Shown: positions 33,228 to 41,337 of the stretch, in pieces | How the letters are laid out: the number at the start of each line of letters is the position of its first letter | How positions within the stretch are numbered: position 1 is the stretch's first letter | Assembly (NCBI GenBank): GCA_030849065.1 | Contig: JASAON010001624.1 | Location: 45,608-109,607, forward strand | Source of the DNA: Jaenimonas drosophilae | Taxonomy: Eukaryota; Euglenozoa; Kinetoplastea; Trypanosomatida; Trypanosomatidae | DNA length: 64,000 nucleotides | Direction: 5' to 3' | Notes under the pieces: generated by a model | Databases searched by the model: none | Told to the model about the DNA's origin: nothing | Seen by the model: only the letters and a program-made list of their open reading frames with translations | Made by a program: the position numbers and the translations under genes

Positions 33228-33578
33228 ATGTCTGTTTCTTCGCAGGCCTTTTCTCTCAAGACGCGTCAGCCCATCGCTGATGAAGATCTCCTCCTCACCG
33301 AAGAAGATCTCGTGAAGAAGGAGGCCACCAAGGGCGAAGACTGCACCACACGACGACGTGCGTGCAAAAACTGCGTCTGTGGCCGCGCAGAGCTGGAGCG
33401 GAAGCTCGAAGCGGAGGGAAAGCTTCCTCCCGAAGGCGTTGAGATGCCGCCGGGCGGTTGTGGCAATTGCGCGAAGGGCGATGCGTTTCGCTGCGCCAAC
33501 TGCCCGTACCTCGGCCAACCTGCCTTTGATAACACCGACAACGGGAAAGTGAAGCTCAACCTCACCGATGATATCTGA
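33228..33578 (+). CDS. DRE2: Dre2/anamorsin (CIAPIN1), short form
   Basis: 116 residues. Dre2/anamorsin works with the diflavin reductase Tah18 to supply electrons for cytosolic iron-sulfur cluster assembly. Both cluster-binding motifs are intact: ACKNCVCG with C39, C46, C49 and C51 (first motif, 2Fe-2S), and the twin CX2C motif C78-X2-C81-X7-C89-X2-C92 within [20 protein letters not shown]. The end KVKLNL matches the family. What is missing is the N-terminal methyltransferase-like domain found in yeast and human proteins of about 300-350 residues; only ~38 residues precede the first cysteine. The ATG at 33228 directly follows a (CAA)n leader and no in-frame extension is plausible. It is a complete short form, not a visible truncation. 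Confidence 0.93.
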   Translation: MSVSSQAFSLKTRQPIADEDLLLTEEDLVKKEATKGEDCTTRRRACKNCVCGRAELERKLEAEGKLPPEGVEMPPGGCGNCAKGDAFRCANCPYLGQPAFDNTDNGKVKLNLTDDI

Positions 33579-33600
33579 TGATGGTGATAATGATGATATC

Positions 33601-33632
<32 letters not shown>
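33601..33632 (+). repeat. (GAT)n repeat just after the Dre2 stop
   Basis: About ten TGA/GAT units beginning about 20 bases after the stop codon. A similar arrangement follows the PTPA gene near 41040. Confidence 0.88.
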
Positions 33633-33715
33633 CAGGCGTGGATGTACGTGTAGGGCCATCACTTCACGTCTTATTCTATTCCTTGGCTTTGCTTGCTGGA
33701 GGTCGTGATGGAGCA

Positions 33716-33752
<37 letters not shown>
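33716..33752 (+). repeat. (ATG)n microsatellite
   Basis: About twelve perfect ATG units in the Dre2 3' region. Confidence 0.9.
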
Positions 33753-33753
<1 letters not shown>

Positions 33754-34150
33754 ATGCTGTTGTTGTTGGGTACGCGTGTGTGTGCTTCACTTCATTCATG
33801 TATTCATCATCATTGGCATGAGCGCATCAATATCTCACTGAATTGGGTATCTCCAAAACAACGCGTAAGAACACACACATCTGCATAAGTCGTTGGCGTA
33901 CATGTATGTCGTGTACGTACACGTACGTTTATGATGATTTAGTTGATGATTTCTCCCCACACACATGCTACGCTCATTCTTCTTCTTGATGTTATGTTAG
34001 TTTCACTTCGTGTTTTGGTTGGTACACGTCGCACTTTCGTTGCATCGCCGTGAATCACCACACACAACGCCCAAGTAGCTCATCCTTCTCTTCTCTCTCT
34101 ATCGCCACACATCACCAACACCAACCACATCAGCATCATCAACGCAAAAG
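33753..34150. other. Intergenic region
   Basis: No gene seen. Pyrimidine-rich sequence at 34081-34104 lies shortly before the next ATG and could be its splice signal. Alternating purine-pyrimidine GTACGT-like sequence occurs at about 33898-33930. Confidence 0.45.
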
Positions 34151-35926
34151 ATGCGTGTGTCTTGCCTGCGCTATGTAGCGCGCCATGATCTTGTGGAGAT
34201 GCTCATTGGCCGCAGTCGTTTGGCCGATGTGCAGATGCTTAACTTCTTCAACGCACAGCTCGAGAAGGAGTGCGCCACCGATGCGATGGATACCACTAAG
34301 ACACCAGCACCGACCTCCACGCCTGCAGAGATGGCCGCTGCTGCGGCTTTACCCATCAACACGCATGCACGCCCACGTCGTGATGCGTTGGCCACGTTGA
34401 TGAAGGAGGTGAAGGAGGTGCGGCACATCGCGAGTGAGAAGGGGGCGTCAGGGTGGCTGAAGGTTGCGTATGGCGCCGATGAGTGGTCCTCGGCCTACAC
34501 AAGCCATCGCGTCGTACACGCAACACCCAACAACAACAACAACTCATTTCACGTGAGCGGCATCGCGTTGGCTGCGGGGTCTGTGCCAACGGGTAAGACC
34601 ATGCCAACCTCTGTGCAGGTTGTGGCGGAGGTAGTGGATGCCACATCATCTGACAAGAAAACAACATCAGCAGCGAGCTCACCATCTTTGGTGGTGCTCA
34701 CGGTACGCCTGAATCAGCCCAACGTCAGTGCCAACCTCGTCAATGGTGTGTTGCAGGTGAAGATGAAGAAGGCGGATGCGGAACGCACCGACAACAACAA
34801 CAACAACAACATCGCCGCCACTCCCACTGACATCGCCGTACGACACCACGTTCTCACCGCCGCTGCCTACAGTGGCATCCTTGGCAAGCTGGAGCAGATT
34901 TGTGCTTTGCACGCCACACACGCCACGAAATATGATGCGGTGTTGTTGCGCAACCCCGCATGCCAGCGACGTCTGGCGGAGCTCTCCTGCTACCGTTTTG
35001 GTCTCGACGCGCTCATTGACTACGTCGTGGGTGATGTGGAGGAGGTGGAGGAAGCAACAACAACAACAACAACAACAGATGGTGCTACATCATCGTCATC
35101 ATCATCCTCATCCACCACGACGCACACGAACATCTCACCCTTGCTCGACGCACCCTTGACGGAATCTGCCATTTTAAGCATCTTTGCGGAGCGCAGCTTG
35201 ATGGATGGCCTCGACGACGCGTGGGATCTCGTTCGCGATCAGCCGTTGCACGTGGCCACACCACATCGCAGCAACACCAACAAGATCATTGAATATCCCT
35301 ACATCCATCAAGTGCTTCACAGCCCGAAGTACGCCATCACCTCCATGGATGGTGCGTTGGAGGTGCAGGCCTTGGAGTTTGTGGCACCGCTGCTGCAACA
35401 CCGCGCGGAGCTCCGTGGCGGAGCTCAACGTGCCAACACCTCCGCCATCTTTCCCGTGCAGCTCGATCGCTTGTTCGGCATGAAGAGTGCGATGGCCCCG
35501 CACCTCGCCGCGACGCACGTGAACTTAAAAATGGCGGGCGTCGCGCTCGAGAAGGACATTGCGGCGTTGCTCGATTTGGTGGATGCTCAACACCGCAATC
35601 GCCATGATCCGTCGGTCATCATCGCGGTTGGTGAGTACATGTCGGAGGTGTTTGCCACCTTGGCGGTGTTGTATCGCTGCACCGCATCGCTGAATTATGA
35701 TGAAGATGGCCGTGGGCACCGCGAGTGGCTCCTCACGCAAACATTTTGCGCATCCTCGGCGGTGCGACGTGCCAAGATCCGCTCAGACTTGGCCATGGCG
35801 TTGGCGGCAACGAAGGTGCTGCGCAAGGCGGATGATTTGGATAACTACAGCGTACATCCTGTGGAGCTCATGAATTCTGCGGCAGCAAAGAAGACGAAGA
35901 AGGCGGCGGCGGCAGCATCATCGTAA
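34151..35926 (+). CDS. Divergent acyl-CoA dehydrogenase-like protein (ACAD9/VLCAD-related)
   Basis: 591 residues. No motif is strong alone, but the order of segments in the second half follows ACAD9/VLCAD. They are: a helix like CQRRLAELSCYRFGLDALID (about 275-295), ESAILSIFAERSLMDGLDDA (about 337-357), YPYIHQVLHSPKYAITSMDG (about 381-401), and a C-terminal helical domain resembling the VLCAD/ACAD9 extension (GEYMSEVFATLAVLYRC, about 494-511). In real enzymes the third segment contains FEGTNEI, whose Glu is the catalytic base; here the aligned text is MDGALEV, so Asp400 replaces it. The usual N-terminal helical domain is not recognisable. Asn, Thr and Ser repeat tracts interrupt the protein. 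ACAD9 also acts in respiratory complex I assembly, so a non-enzymatic mitochondrial role is possible. All of this is inference from remembered family sequences. Confidence 0.5.
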   Translation: MRVSCLRYVARHDLVEMLIGRSRLADVQMLNFFNAQLEKECATDAMDTTKTPAPTSTPAEMAAAAALPINTHARPRRDALATLMKEVKEVRHIASEKGASGWLKVAYGADEWSSAYTSHRVVHATPNNNNNSFHVSGIALAAGSVPTGKTMPTSVQVVAEVVDATSSDKKTTSAASSPSLVVLTVRLNQPNVSANLVNGVLQVKMKKADAERTDNNNNNNIAATPTDIAVRHHVLTAAAYSGILGKLEQICALHATHATKYDAVLLRNPACQRRLAELSCYRFGLDALIDYVVGDVEEVEEATTTTTTTDGATSSSSSSSSTTTHTNISPLLDAPLTESAILSIFAERSLMDGLDDAWDLVRDQPLHVATPHRSNTNKIIEYPYIHQVLHSPKYAITSMDGALEVQALEFVAPLLQHRAELRGGAQRANTSAIFPVQLDRLFGMKSAMAPHLAATHVNLKMAGVALEKDIAALLDLVDAQHRNRHDPSVIIAVGEYMSEVFATLAVLYRCTASLNYDEDGRGHREWLLTQTFCASSAVRRAKIRSDLAMALAATKVLRKADDLDNYSVHPVELMNSAAAKKTKKAAAAASS

Positions 35927-36296
35927 TACACACACACACACACACGCACACACAAGAACACGTGATTGATGATGATGAATGATGATCTTCATCATCGGTT
36001 GGTGTTGAACCAATAACAATGATAAGTTCGGCAGCGACCCATAAGACCTCCTCCACACTACACAGACGATGCTCGCCATTGTTGTTTGTGTGGCGATGGT
36101 GATGATGATGATGGAGTTGGATCGCTGCCACACACACACACACACATCACATACAAAACACAACACACACACACATCATGAATGAGTTGGATGATGCATG
36201 TACCAAGTACATACATCACTCTCCGTTCTGATTCACTTCTACTTGCACATCAACAACATCTTCATTTTTTCTTCTTCTTTCGTTTGTAGATGAGCT
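35927..36296. other. Intergenic region
   Basis: No gene seen. It holds several (CA)n runs (35929-35954, 36131-36147, 36163-36175) and a strong pyrimidine tract at 36261-36287 ending in AG at 36288-36289. Confidence 0.5.
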
Positions 36297-36905
36297 ATGA
36301 CGGAGGCAACGAATGCTTCACCCGATTGGGCGGATGTGCCAAACACACACGACGGCGTCTTCCGCAGTCGTAGTGATGAGTACGATGATGATGATGATGA
36401 TGATGGCGTAGATGTACGTGGTGGTGCAGCACTGGAGTTTGGCAATCAGGTGCTGGACGCTGCTTCTCTTCTTCCGCATGTGTTGTGGGATGTGGGCCTC
36501 TCGCTGGCCTCCATCATGCCTATGGAGGAGGAGCTAGAGATGTGTGCGCCATGTGCATGTGCAACAACAGCAACAACAACATCATCTTCATCATCATCAT
36601 CTTCACTTCCAGATCGGTTGGCGTTGATGCAGCGATTGCGTGCGATGGAGGCGAGAACGGTGATGGGCATCATCTACTTCAAGGCACCACAACACACAAC
36701 AACATCTGCACACAACGTTGATGAAGATGTTGGTGTTGGTGTTGGTGTACCGATCCAACATGCGCATGTTTCACTCAACATGATGAATGGCTTTCATGTC
36801 ATTGATGGCTGCCCAAGTTCGGTGACGTCGATGACGAACGACGGCTACGAATCCATGTTGGCGTTGGTGCTCCACGGCCTACTCCCGCCCACCACGGCAG
36901 AATGA
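36297..36905 (+). CDS. Hypothetical protein
   Basis: 202 residues, not recognised. An Asp run follows residue 27 and a Thr/Ser run lies near 85-102. The clean parts are a short helical stretch (about 43-70), a hydrophobic strand-like RTVMGIIYFKAPQ (about 119-131) and the end (about 150-200). A strong pyrimidine tract with AG at 36288-36289 lies immediately upstream. An out-of-frame ATG at 36290 opens a 27-codon frame overlapping this start. Splicing at the next AG (36293-36294) would remove that ATG. Only 48 bases separate the stop from the frame that opens the next gene, but the next gene's likely real start is further on. Real coding is likely but not certain. Confidence 0.55.
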   Translation: MTEATNASPDWADVPNTHDGVFRSRSDEYDDDDDDDGVDVRGGAALEFGNQVLDAASLLPHVLWDVGLSLASIMPMEEELEMCAPCACATTATTTSSSSSSSSLPDRLALMQRLRAMEARTVMGIIYFKAPQHTTTSAHNVDEDVGVGVGVPIQHAHVSLNMMNGFHVIDGCPSSVTSMTNDGYESMLALVLHGLLPPTTAE

Positions 36906-37005
36906 TGATTGTCTTGGCTGCTGATTCACGTTTGTGGTTGTAGTCTGTGATTGATGCGCAAGGATTCATCCATCATCATGTGCCACATTCTTCTTCCAAC
37001 AACAA

Positions 37006-37046
37006 CTCCTTTTTCTTCCTTCTTCATGTGCACACATGCTATACAG
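37006..37046 (+). promoter_or_regulatory. Candidate trans-splice acceptor for PGS1 gene
   Basis: A 20-base pure pyrimidine tract followed by the first AG preceded by C at 37045-37046. It supports the start codon at 37089 over earlier in-frame codons. Confidence 0.5.
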
Positions 37047-37088
37047 CTGATAGCATTCATTCATTCATTTGTACGCACTCATCATCTC

Positions 37089-39122
37089 ATGTTTGTGCTG
37101 CTCTACTACGTGGCGGTGCTGCTCATCTCAATGATGGCAACATTCGCCATGTTTAGCGACGGCCACACAACACGCGATGCATCCAAGGAAGAAGACGAGG
37201 ATGGCCTCGGCTTCTTTTCATCATCATCATCATCATCATCATCCACTCCACGTTTGTTTGAGGTGGGTGTGCCTGCACCAAAGGACTCTGCGCTGGAACG
37301 TCTTCGTGCCTCCATCACCTCCGACAGCCAACGTGAGCAGCTCTCCTTCCTCGAACAACATTGCTGCGTACTTCCCACACGCGCCAAGGATGTGGAGGTG
37401 CTTCATCAGCCCTGCGACTTCTTGTCGGAGCTGCAAAAGCAGATTCGCAACGCACAACGAAGCATCATCATCTCTGCCTTGTACGTCGGTGATGGCCCTC
37501 TCTCGCGCTCCTTCGTTGCTGCACTGGAGGAAAAGGTGGAGGAGCGCATGGCAGCCTACACCCAACAACAACAACGAAATGATGATGTTGTTGAGCTTGA
37601 GCTTGAGCCCCTTCACATCACCATTCTCCTCGACTACAACCGCATGCACGATCGTCGCAACCTCGTGACGCTACGCACACTTCTTCATCGTGCGCATGAG
37701 GCTGAGCTCCGCCAACTTCCCATCCACGTTCATTTGCACCTCTTTCAGAGCCCGTGCAGATGGAACCGCATCTTTGCTCTCTTTGGCCGTGCGAAGGAGG
37801 CATTGGGCGTACAACACACGAAAATTTTCTGTTTTGATGATCAGCACACCATTCTGACGGGTGCCAACCTCTCCGATGACTACTTTTCCACGCGCATGGA
37901 TCGTTATGTTGTGCTCAAACACAACAAATGTGTGGCGGTGTGGTTCCGACAGCTCGTGGAGCGGTTGGTGGAGTGTTCTCATCCCGTCATGTGCCGCGAC
38001 ACGTACCGCATTCAGTTTGATGATGAGAAGGAGGAGCAGGTGATGCAGGAGAGCAACGCACGCCAACGTGGGAGGGAGGCACTTCGCATGGTGTGCGAGA
38101 TGGTGTTGCCACGTGGAGATGCAACAACAACAACAACAACAACATCGTCATCATCTTCGCCGACATCTCCCACCTCACCAACCCTGCATGCCCGCAGCAA
38201 CCTCATCATCCTTCCCAATGCACTTGGTGCAGATCCCAGCGTGGATGCCAACGCCTTTGTTGCGAAGACACGCGAGGTGATGAAGCGCTTTGCACGCGAT
38301 GTTTCCTTGCAGTTTTCTGGCGTGGCCTACACATCCTTCACTCGGAACAACAACAACAACAACCATGATGATGATGATGATGATGAGTATGATAGCGTCT
38401 TCTTCCCCACACTCCAAGTTGGTCGTGGCGGAGTACATCACGATGGGCTCATTGTGCAGGGTGTGTTGCAGCGTTTGCAAGCCACGCAGCAGCTCTTCCT
38501 CACTTCCCCCTACCTCAACCTCTACTCCGCCTTCACGGATGAGGTGTTGCGTGGTCGGAGTACCGTCCACGTCATCACGGCGAGCGTTCGCACAAATGGT
38601 TGGCATGGCCAGAAGGGCATGGCGGGTTGGATCCCCTTCTTTTATCTGCAGCTCGAGCGCGCCTTCTTCTTCCTGATGGAGGCCAACGCATGCTTACATC
38701 GCGTGCATCTGCACGAATTTCACGTGGATGGCCTGACATACCACGCCAAGGGTCTGTGGCTTGCCCAAACAACAACAACAACACCACCAACAACAACAAC
38801 AAAAACATCAACATCCAACACATGCCCGAAGGAGATGAAGAAGGATGATGATGATGATGATGATGATGTATATGTTGCCACGCCCTACTTGGTGGCCTAT
38901 GGCAGCACCAACTACGGCTATCGCAGCGTACATAAGGATGTGGAGGCGGAGGGGTTTCTCTACACGAGCAATCAGCATTTGCGTGATGTCTTTCGCGAGG
39001 AGCTCCAGTTTTTGTTGGCCAAGTCGGAACACGTGGCGACGAACAAATTCGTGCATGGCGCCAAGGGAAGATTTCAACCGATTGTGTCACTTGTGGCACA
39101 ACTTGGTCAGGATTTTTTGTAA
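37089..39122 (+). CDS. PGS1: Phosphatidylglycerophosphate synthase (PLD-type, PGS1)
   Basis: 677 residues from the chosen ATG. PGS1 makes phosphatidylglycerophosphate from CDP-diacylglycerol and glycerol-3-phosphate, the committed step to cardiolipin in mitochondria. It belongs to the phospholipase D superfamily and needs two HKD-type motifs. The first is GVQHTKIFCFDDQHTILTGA with H243 and K245, followed by NLSDDYFSTRMDRYVV; the second is YHAKGLW with H552 and K554, followed by YGSTNYGYRSVHKDVEAEGF. Both match PGS1 well and look catalytically intact. The frame is open back to 36954, but the pyrimidine tract and AG at 37045 favour 37089, giving a hydrophobic N-terminus (MFVLLYYVAVLLISMM) that may act in targeting or anchoring. 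Thr, Asn and Asp tracts lie outside the motifs. Organelle assignment follows from the family. Confidence 0.9.
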   Translation: MFVLLYYVAVLLISMMATFAMFSDGHTTRDASKEEDEDGLGFFSSSSSSSSSTPRLFEVGVPAPKDSALERLRASITSDSQREQLSFLEQHCCVLPTRAKDVEVLHQPCDFLSELQKQIRNAQRSIIISALYVGDGPLSRSFVAALEEKVEERMAAYTQQQQRNDDVVELELEPLHITILLDYNRMHDRRNLVTLRTLLHRAHEAELRQLPIHVHLHLFQSPCRWNRIFALFGRAKEALGVQHTKIFCFDDQHTILTGANLSDDYFSTRMDRYVVLKHNKCVAVWFRQLVERLVECSHPVMCRDTYRIQFDDEKEEQVMQESNARQRGREALRMVCEMVLPRGDATTTTTTTSSSSSPTSPTSPTLHARSNLIILPNALGADPSVDANAFVAKTREVMKRFARDVSLQFSGVAYTSFTRNNNNNNHDDDDDDEYDSVFFPTLQVGRGGVHHDGLIVQGVLQRLQATQQLFLTSPYLNLYSAFTDEVLRGRSTVHVITASVRTNGWHGQKGMAGWIPFFYLQLERAFFFLMEANACLHRVHLHEFHVDGLTYHAKGLWLAQTTTTTPPTTTTKTSTSNTCPKEMKKDDDDDDDDVYVATPYLVAYGSTNYGYRSVHKDVEAEGFLYTSNQHLRDVFREELQFLLAKSEHVATNKFVHGAKGRFQPIVSLVAQLGQDFL

Positions 39123-39774
39123 CGACCACGTACAACAACAACAACAACAACACACATCACTTCACATCATTATCATTCTCTCCATCTTCATGCACGATGT
39201 GTAGATGATGAATGTTCTGCATCATCCAACGAGGTATAACCTCTCACGGATGTTTTGCTTCTCGTTAGTGGCGTAAGGAGATGATGGGCCCATGATGTTG
39301 GATGCAGATGTCGTTGGGTGTTGAGCTCCACCTCTTCATCATCAGCAGCAACAACCACCAACGGCGCTGCTTCACAATCTTGGCCGCCATAGGTACTCCT
39401 TCCATCTCCTTCTTTTCTCACAGGAACGTAATACAACAGCGTCGTGATGAGCATCATCAGCACCAACATCATCCACGTCATGGTTGGATGCAGATGTTGT
39501 TGTTGGTGATGTTGGTGCATCGCAAGTATCATCGCTCGTTGCCTCTTCTTCATCTACACCTCATGAATCAGAACACTGACGATTGTGTGCAGGACGTTGT
39601 TGTTGTTTATGAAGATGATGATGATGATGATGTACCACCATCACACTCCCTCTTCTTCTGTGTTTTCTTCATGTCTGTAGCTCATACTGACGACGTCATC
39701 GTCGGTCATACACGCACACCAACGAAAAACAACAACACAAAAAGAACAAATTCACATCTCCAACAACAACAATC
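39123..39774. other. Intergenic region
   Basis: No gene seen. (CAA)n follows the PGS1 stop (39133-39150) and (CAA)n also lies directly before the PTPA ATG (39761-39770). Pyrimidine-rich stretches at about 39404-39420 and 39648-39670 are candidate splice tracts. Confidence 0.45.
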
Positions 39775-41031
39775 ATGACAACGCCCGAGGCTGACGTGAG
39801 TGTGGATGGCCCGCTCTTCCCACAACCTCCACGTACGTTTATTTCTGCCAATCACGGGTTGATGGAGCCTTTCCGCCAATCTGCCTCCTTCCAGCAGGTG
39901 CTGGGCTACATTCGAGGTTGTGCGGAGGCCATCTTCTCCACGCCAACATCGCAACAAGACGTACCAAACATTGATGATTGCTGCCCAACAGTACGCGCAC
40001 TGCACAACTACTTTCAACGCCTTCATCATATCGTGGATGTGGTACCACTCGAGGACCTCGCGCAACAACGCTTTGGCAACCGCGCCAAGCGTGTGTTTCA
40101 CGAAGAGATGGAGAAGACGCTGCATGAAGATATGCTCCGCATCGTAGATACCTTCCCAACACCTCGACCACAGCCCTACACCTACACCAGCAGCAGCTCC
40201 ACGACAACAACAACAACAACAACAACGGCATCATCAGAACAACATCGTCCGCCACAGACGCGTGATGAGCTCGCTGATGAGTTGGCGGCCTACATGCGCG
40301 ACAGTTTCGGCAACCCGATACGTCTTGATTATGGCAGCGGCCACGAGCTTCACTTCTTCATCATCTTCATGATTTGCCTTGCCGCTCTTGGTGATGATGG
40401 AGGTGCGTTGATGGAGGAGGAGGTGTTCTTCGTACCACCTTGTGTGCCACCACCACCACCCGTAGAGGCCTCACGGCGTTGCGACGTTCGTCGTCTGCGT
40501 CAGGAGATGATCTTTCACATCTTTCTTGGTTCGTATCTTGTGTTTGTACGTCGGCTGCAGTCGCACTACTCCGTGGAGCCCGCGGGCTCACATGGGGTGT
40601 GGGGTCTTGATGATTATCATCACTTGCCCTACTTGTTTGGTGCGGCACAGCTGGTTGGTTATGAGGAGGAGTGTGCTTGCTCAACAACATCATCACCAAC
40701 CACAGACAACACCAACAACAACAACAACAACAACAAGAAGAAGAAGCGCGACGTCATTCTGCCGAAGTATGTCTGCGAGCGAAGTCGTGTGGCTTCATTT
40801 CGTGATGATTTTGTGTATTTCGCCATGATTGATTGGATCCTCACGCACAAGTCGGGGCCATTCTTCGAGCACAGCAACGTCTTGTACAACATTTCTGGCG
40901 TGGAGCGCTGGAAGAAAATCTACGGTGGCATGACGAAGATGTTTGCGGCGGAGGTGCTCGGCAAGTTCAACGTTTCGCAGCATCTCTTGTTTGGTGTGCA
41001 TCTGCCATGGGGAACCAAGACACTTCCATGA
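39775..41031 (+). CDS. PTPA: PP2A phosphatase activator (PTPA)
   Basis: 418 residues. PTPA is a peptidyl-prolyl isomerase-like ATP-dependent activator that binds the PP2A catalytic subunit and helps load its metals. Signature segments are present: LDYGSGHELHFFIIF (from about 184), EPAGSHGVWGLDDYHHLPYLFGA (from about 268, split here only for display as EPAGSHGVWGLDD and YHHLPYLFGA), and near the end GPFFEHSNVLYNISGV with WKKIYGGMTKMF. Length is typical apart from Thr/Ser (about 140-158) and Asn/Lys (about 310-323) repeat inserts. The start at 39775 follows a (CAA)n leader. All conserved blocks are complete, so it should be functional. Confidence 0.95.
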   Translation: MTTPEADVSVDGPLFPQPPRTFISANHGLMEPFRQSASFQQVLGYIRGCAEAIFSTPTSQQDVPNIDDCCPTVRALHNYFQRLHHIVDVVPLEDLAQQRFGNRAKRVFHEEMEKTLHEDMLRIVDTFPTPRPQPYTYTSSSSTTTTTTTTTASSEQHRPPQTRDELADELAAYMRDSFGNPIRLDYGSGHELHFFIIFMICLAALGDDGGALMEEEVFFVPPCVPPPPPVEASRRCDVRRLRQEMIFHIFLGSYLVFVRRLQSHYSVEPAGSHGVWGLDDYHHLPYLFGAAQLVGYEEECACSTTSSPTTDNTNNNNNNNKKKKRDVILPKYVCERSRVASFRDDFVYFAMIDWILTHKSGPFFEHSNVLYNISGVERWKKIYGGMTKMFAAEVLGKFNVSQHLLFGVHLPWGTKTLP

Positions 41032-41038
41032 TGATATC

Positions 41039-41098
41039 TGATGATGATGATGATGATGATGATGACGATGATGATGGCGGTGATGATGATGATGGAGG
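41039..41098 (+). repeat. (GAT)n repeat just after the PTPA stop
   Basis: Imperfect GAT/ATG repeat of about 60 bases directly following the gene, preceded by the same TGATATCTGATG start seen after Dre2. A shorter (GAT)n lies at 41198-41222. Confidence 0.85.
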
Positions 41099-41337
41099 TT
41101 GGTGGTGTGAGTGGGGTACATCACCAACTACTTTGGTTATATTCTACTCAATATTTGCGTTGACGATCCGCATTCATTGGACGACAACAACAACGACGAT
41201 GATGATGATGATGATGATGATGTACGTGTGTGTGTATGACTGGATGTACGGAATGCCATTCTTCCCTCTTCTTCTTCATCATTTCCAAGGCACTTGCAAC
41301 ACGCAAATCTTGTTGTTGGCGGATGACGTAGGCGTAG

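Noticed and set aside
36954..37088. Longer start for the PGS1 gene
   Set aside because: It would leave under 50 bases after the previous stop codon and include the pyrimidine tract and AG at 37006-37046 in the coding region.
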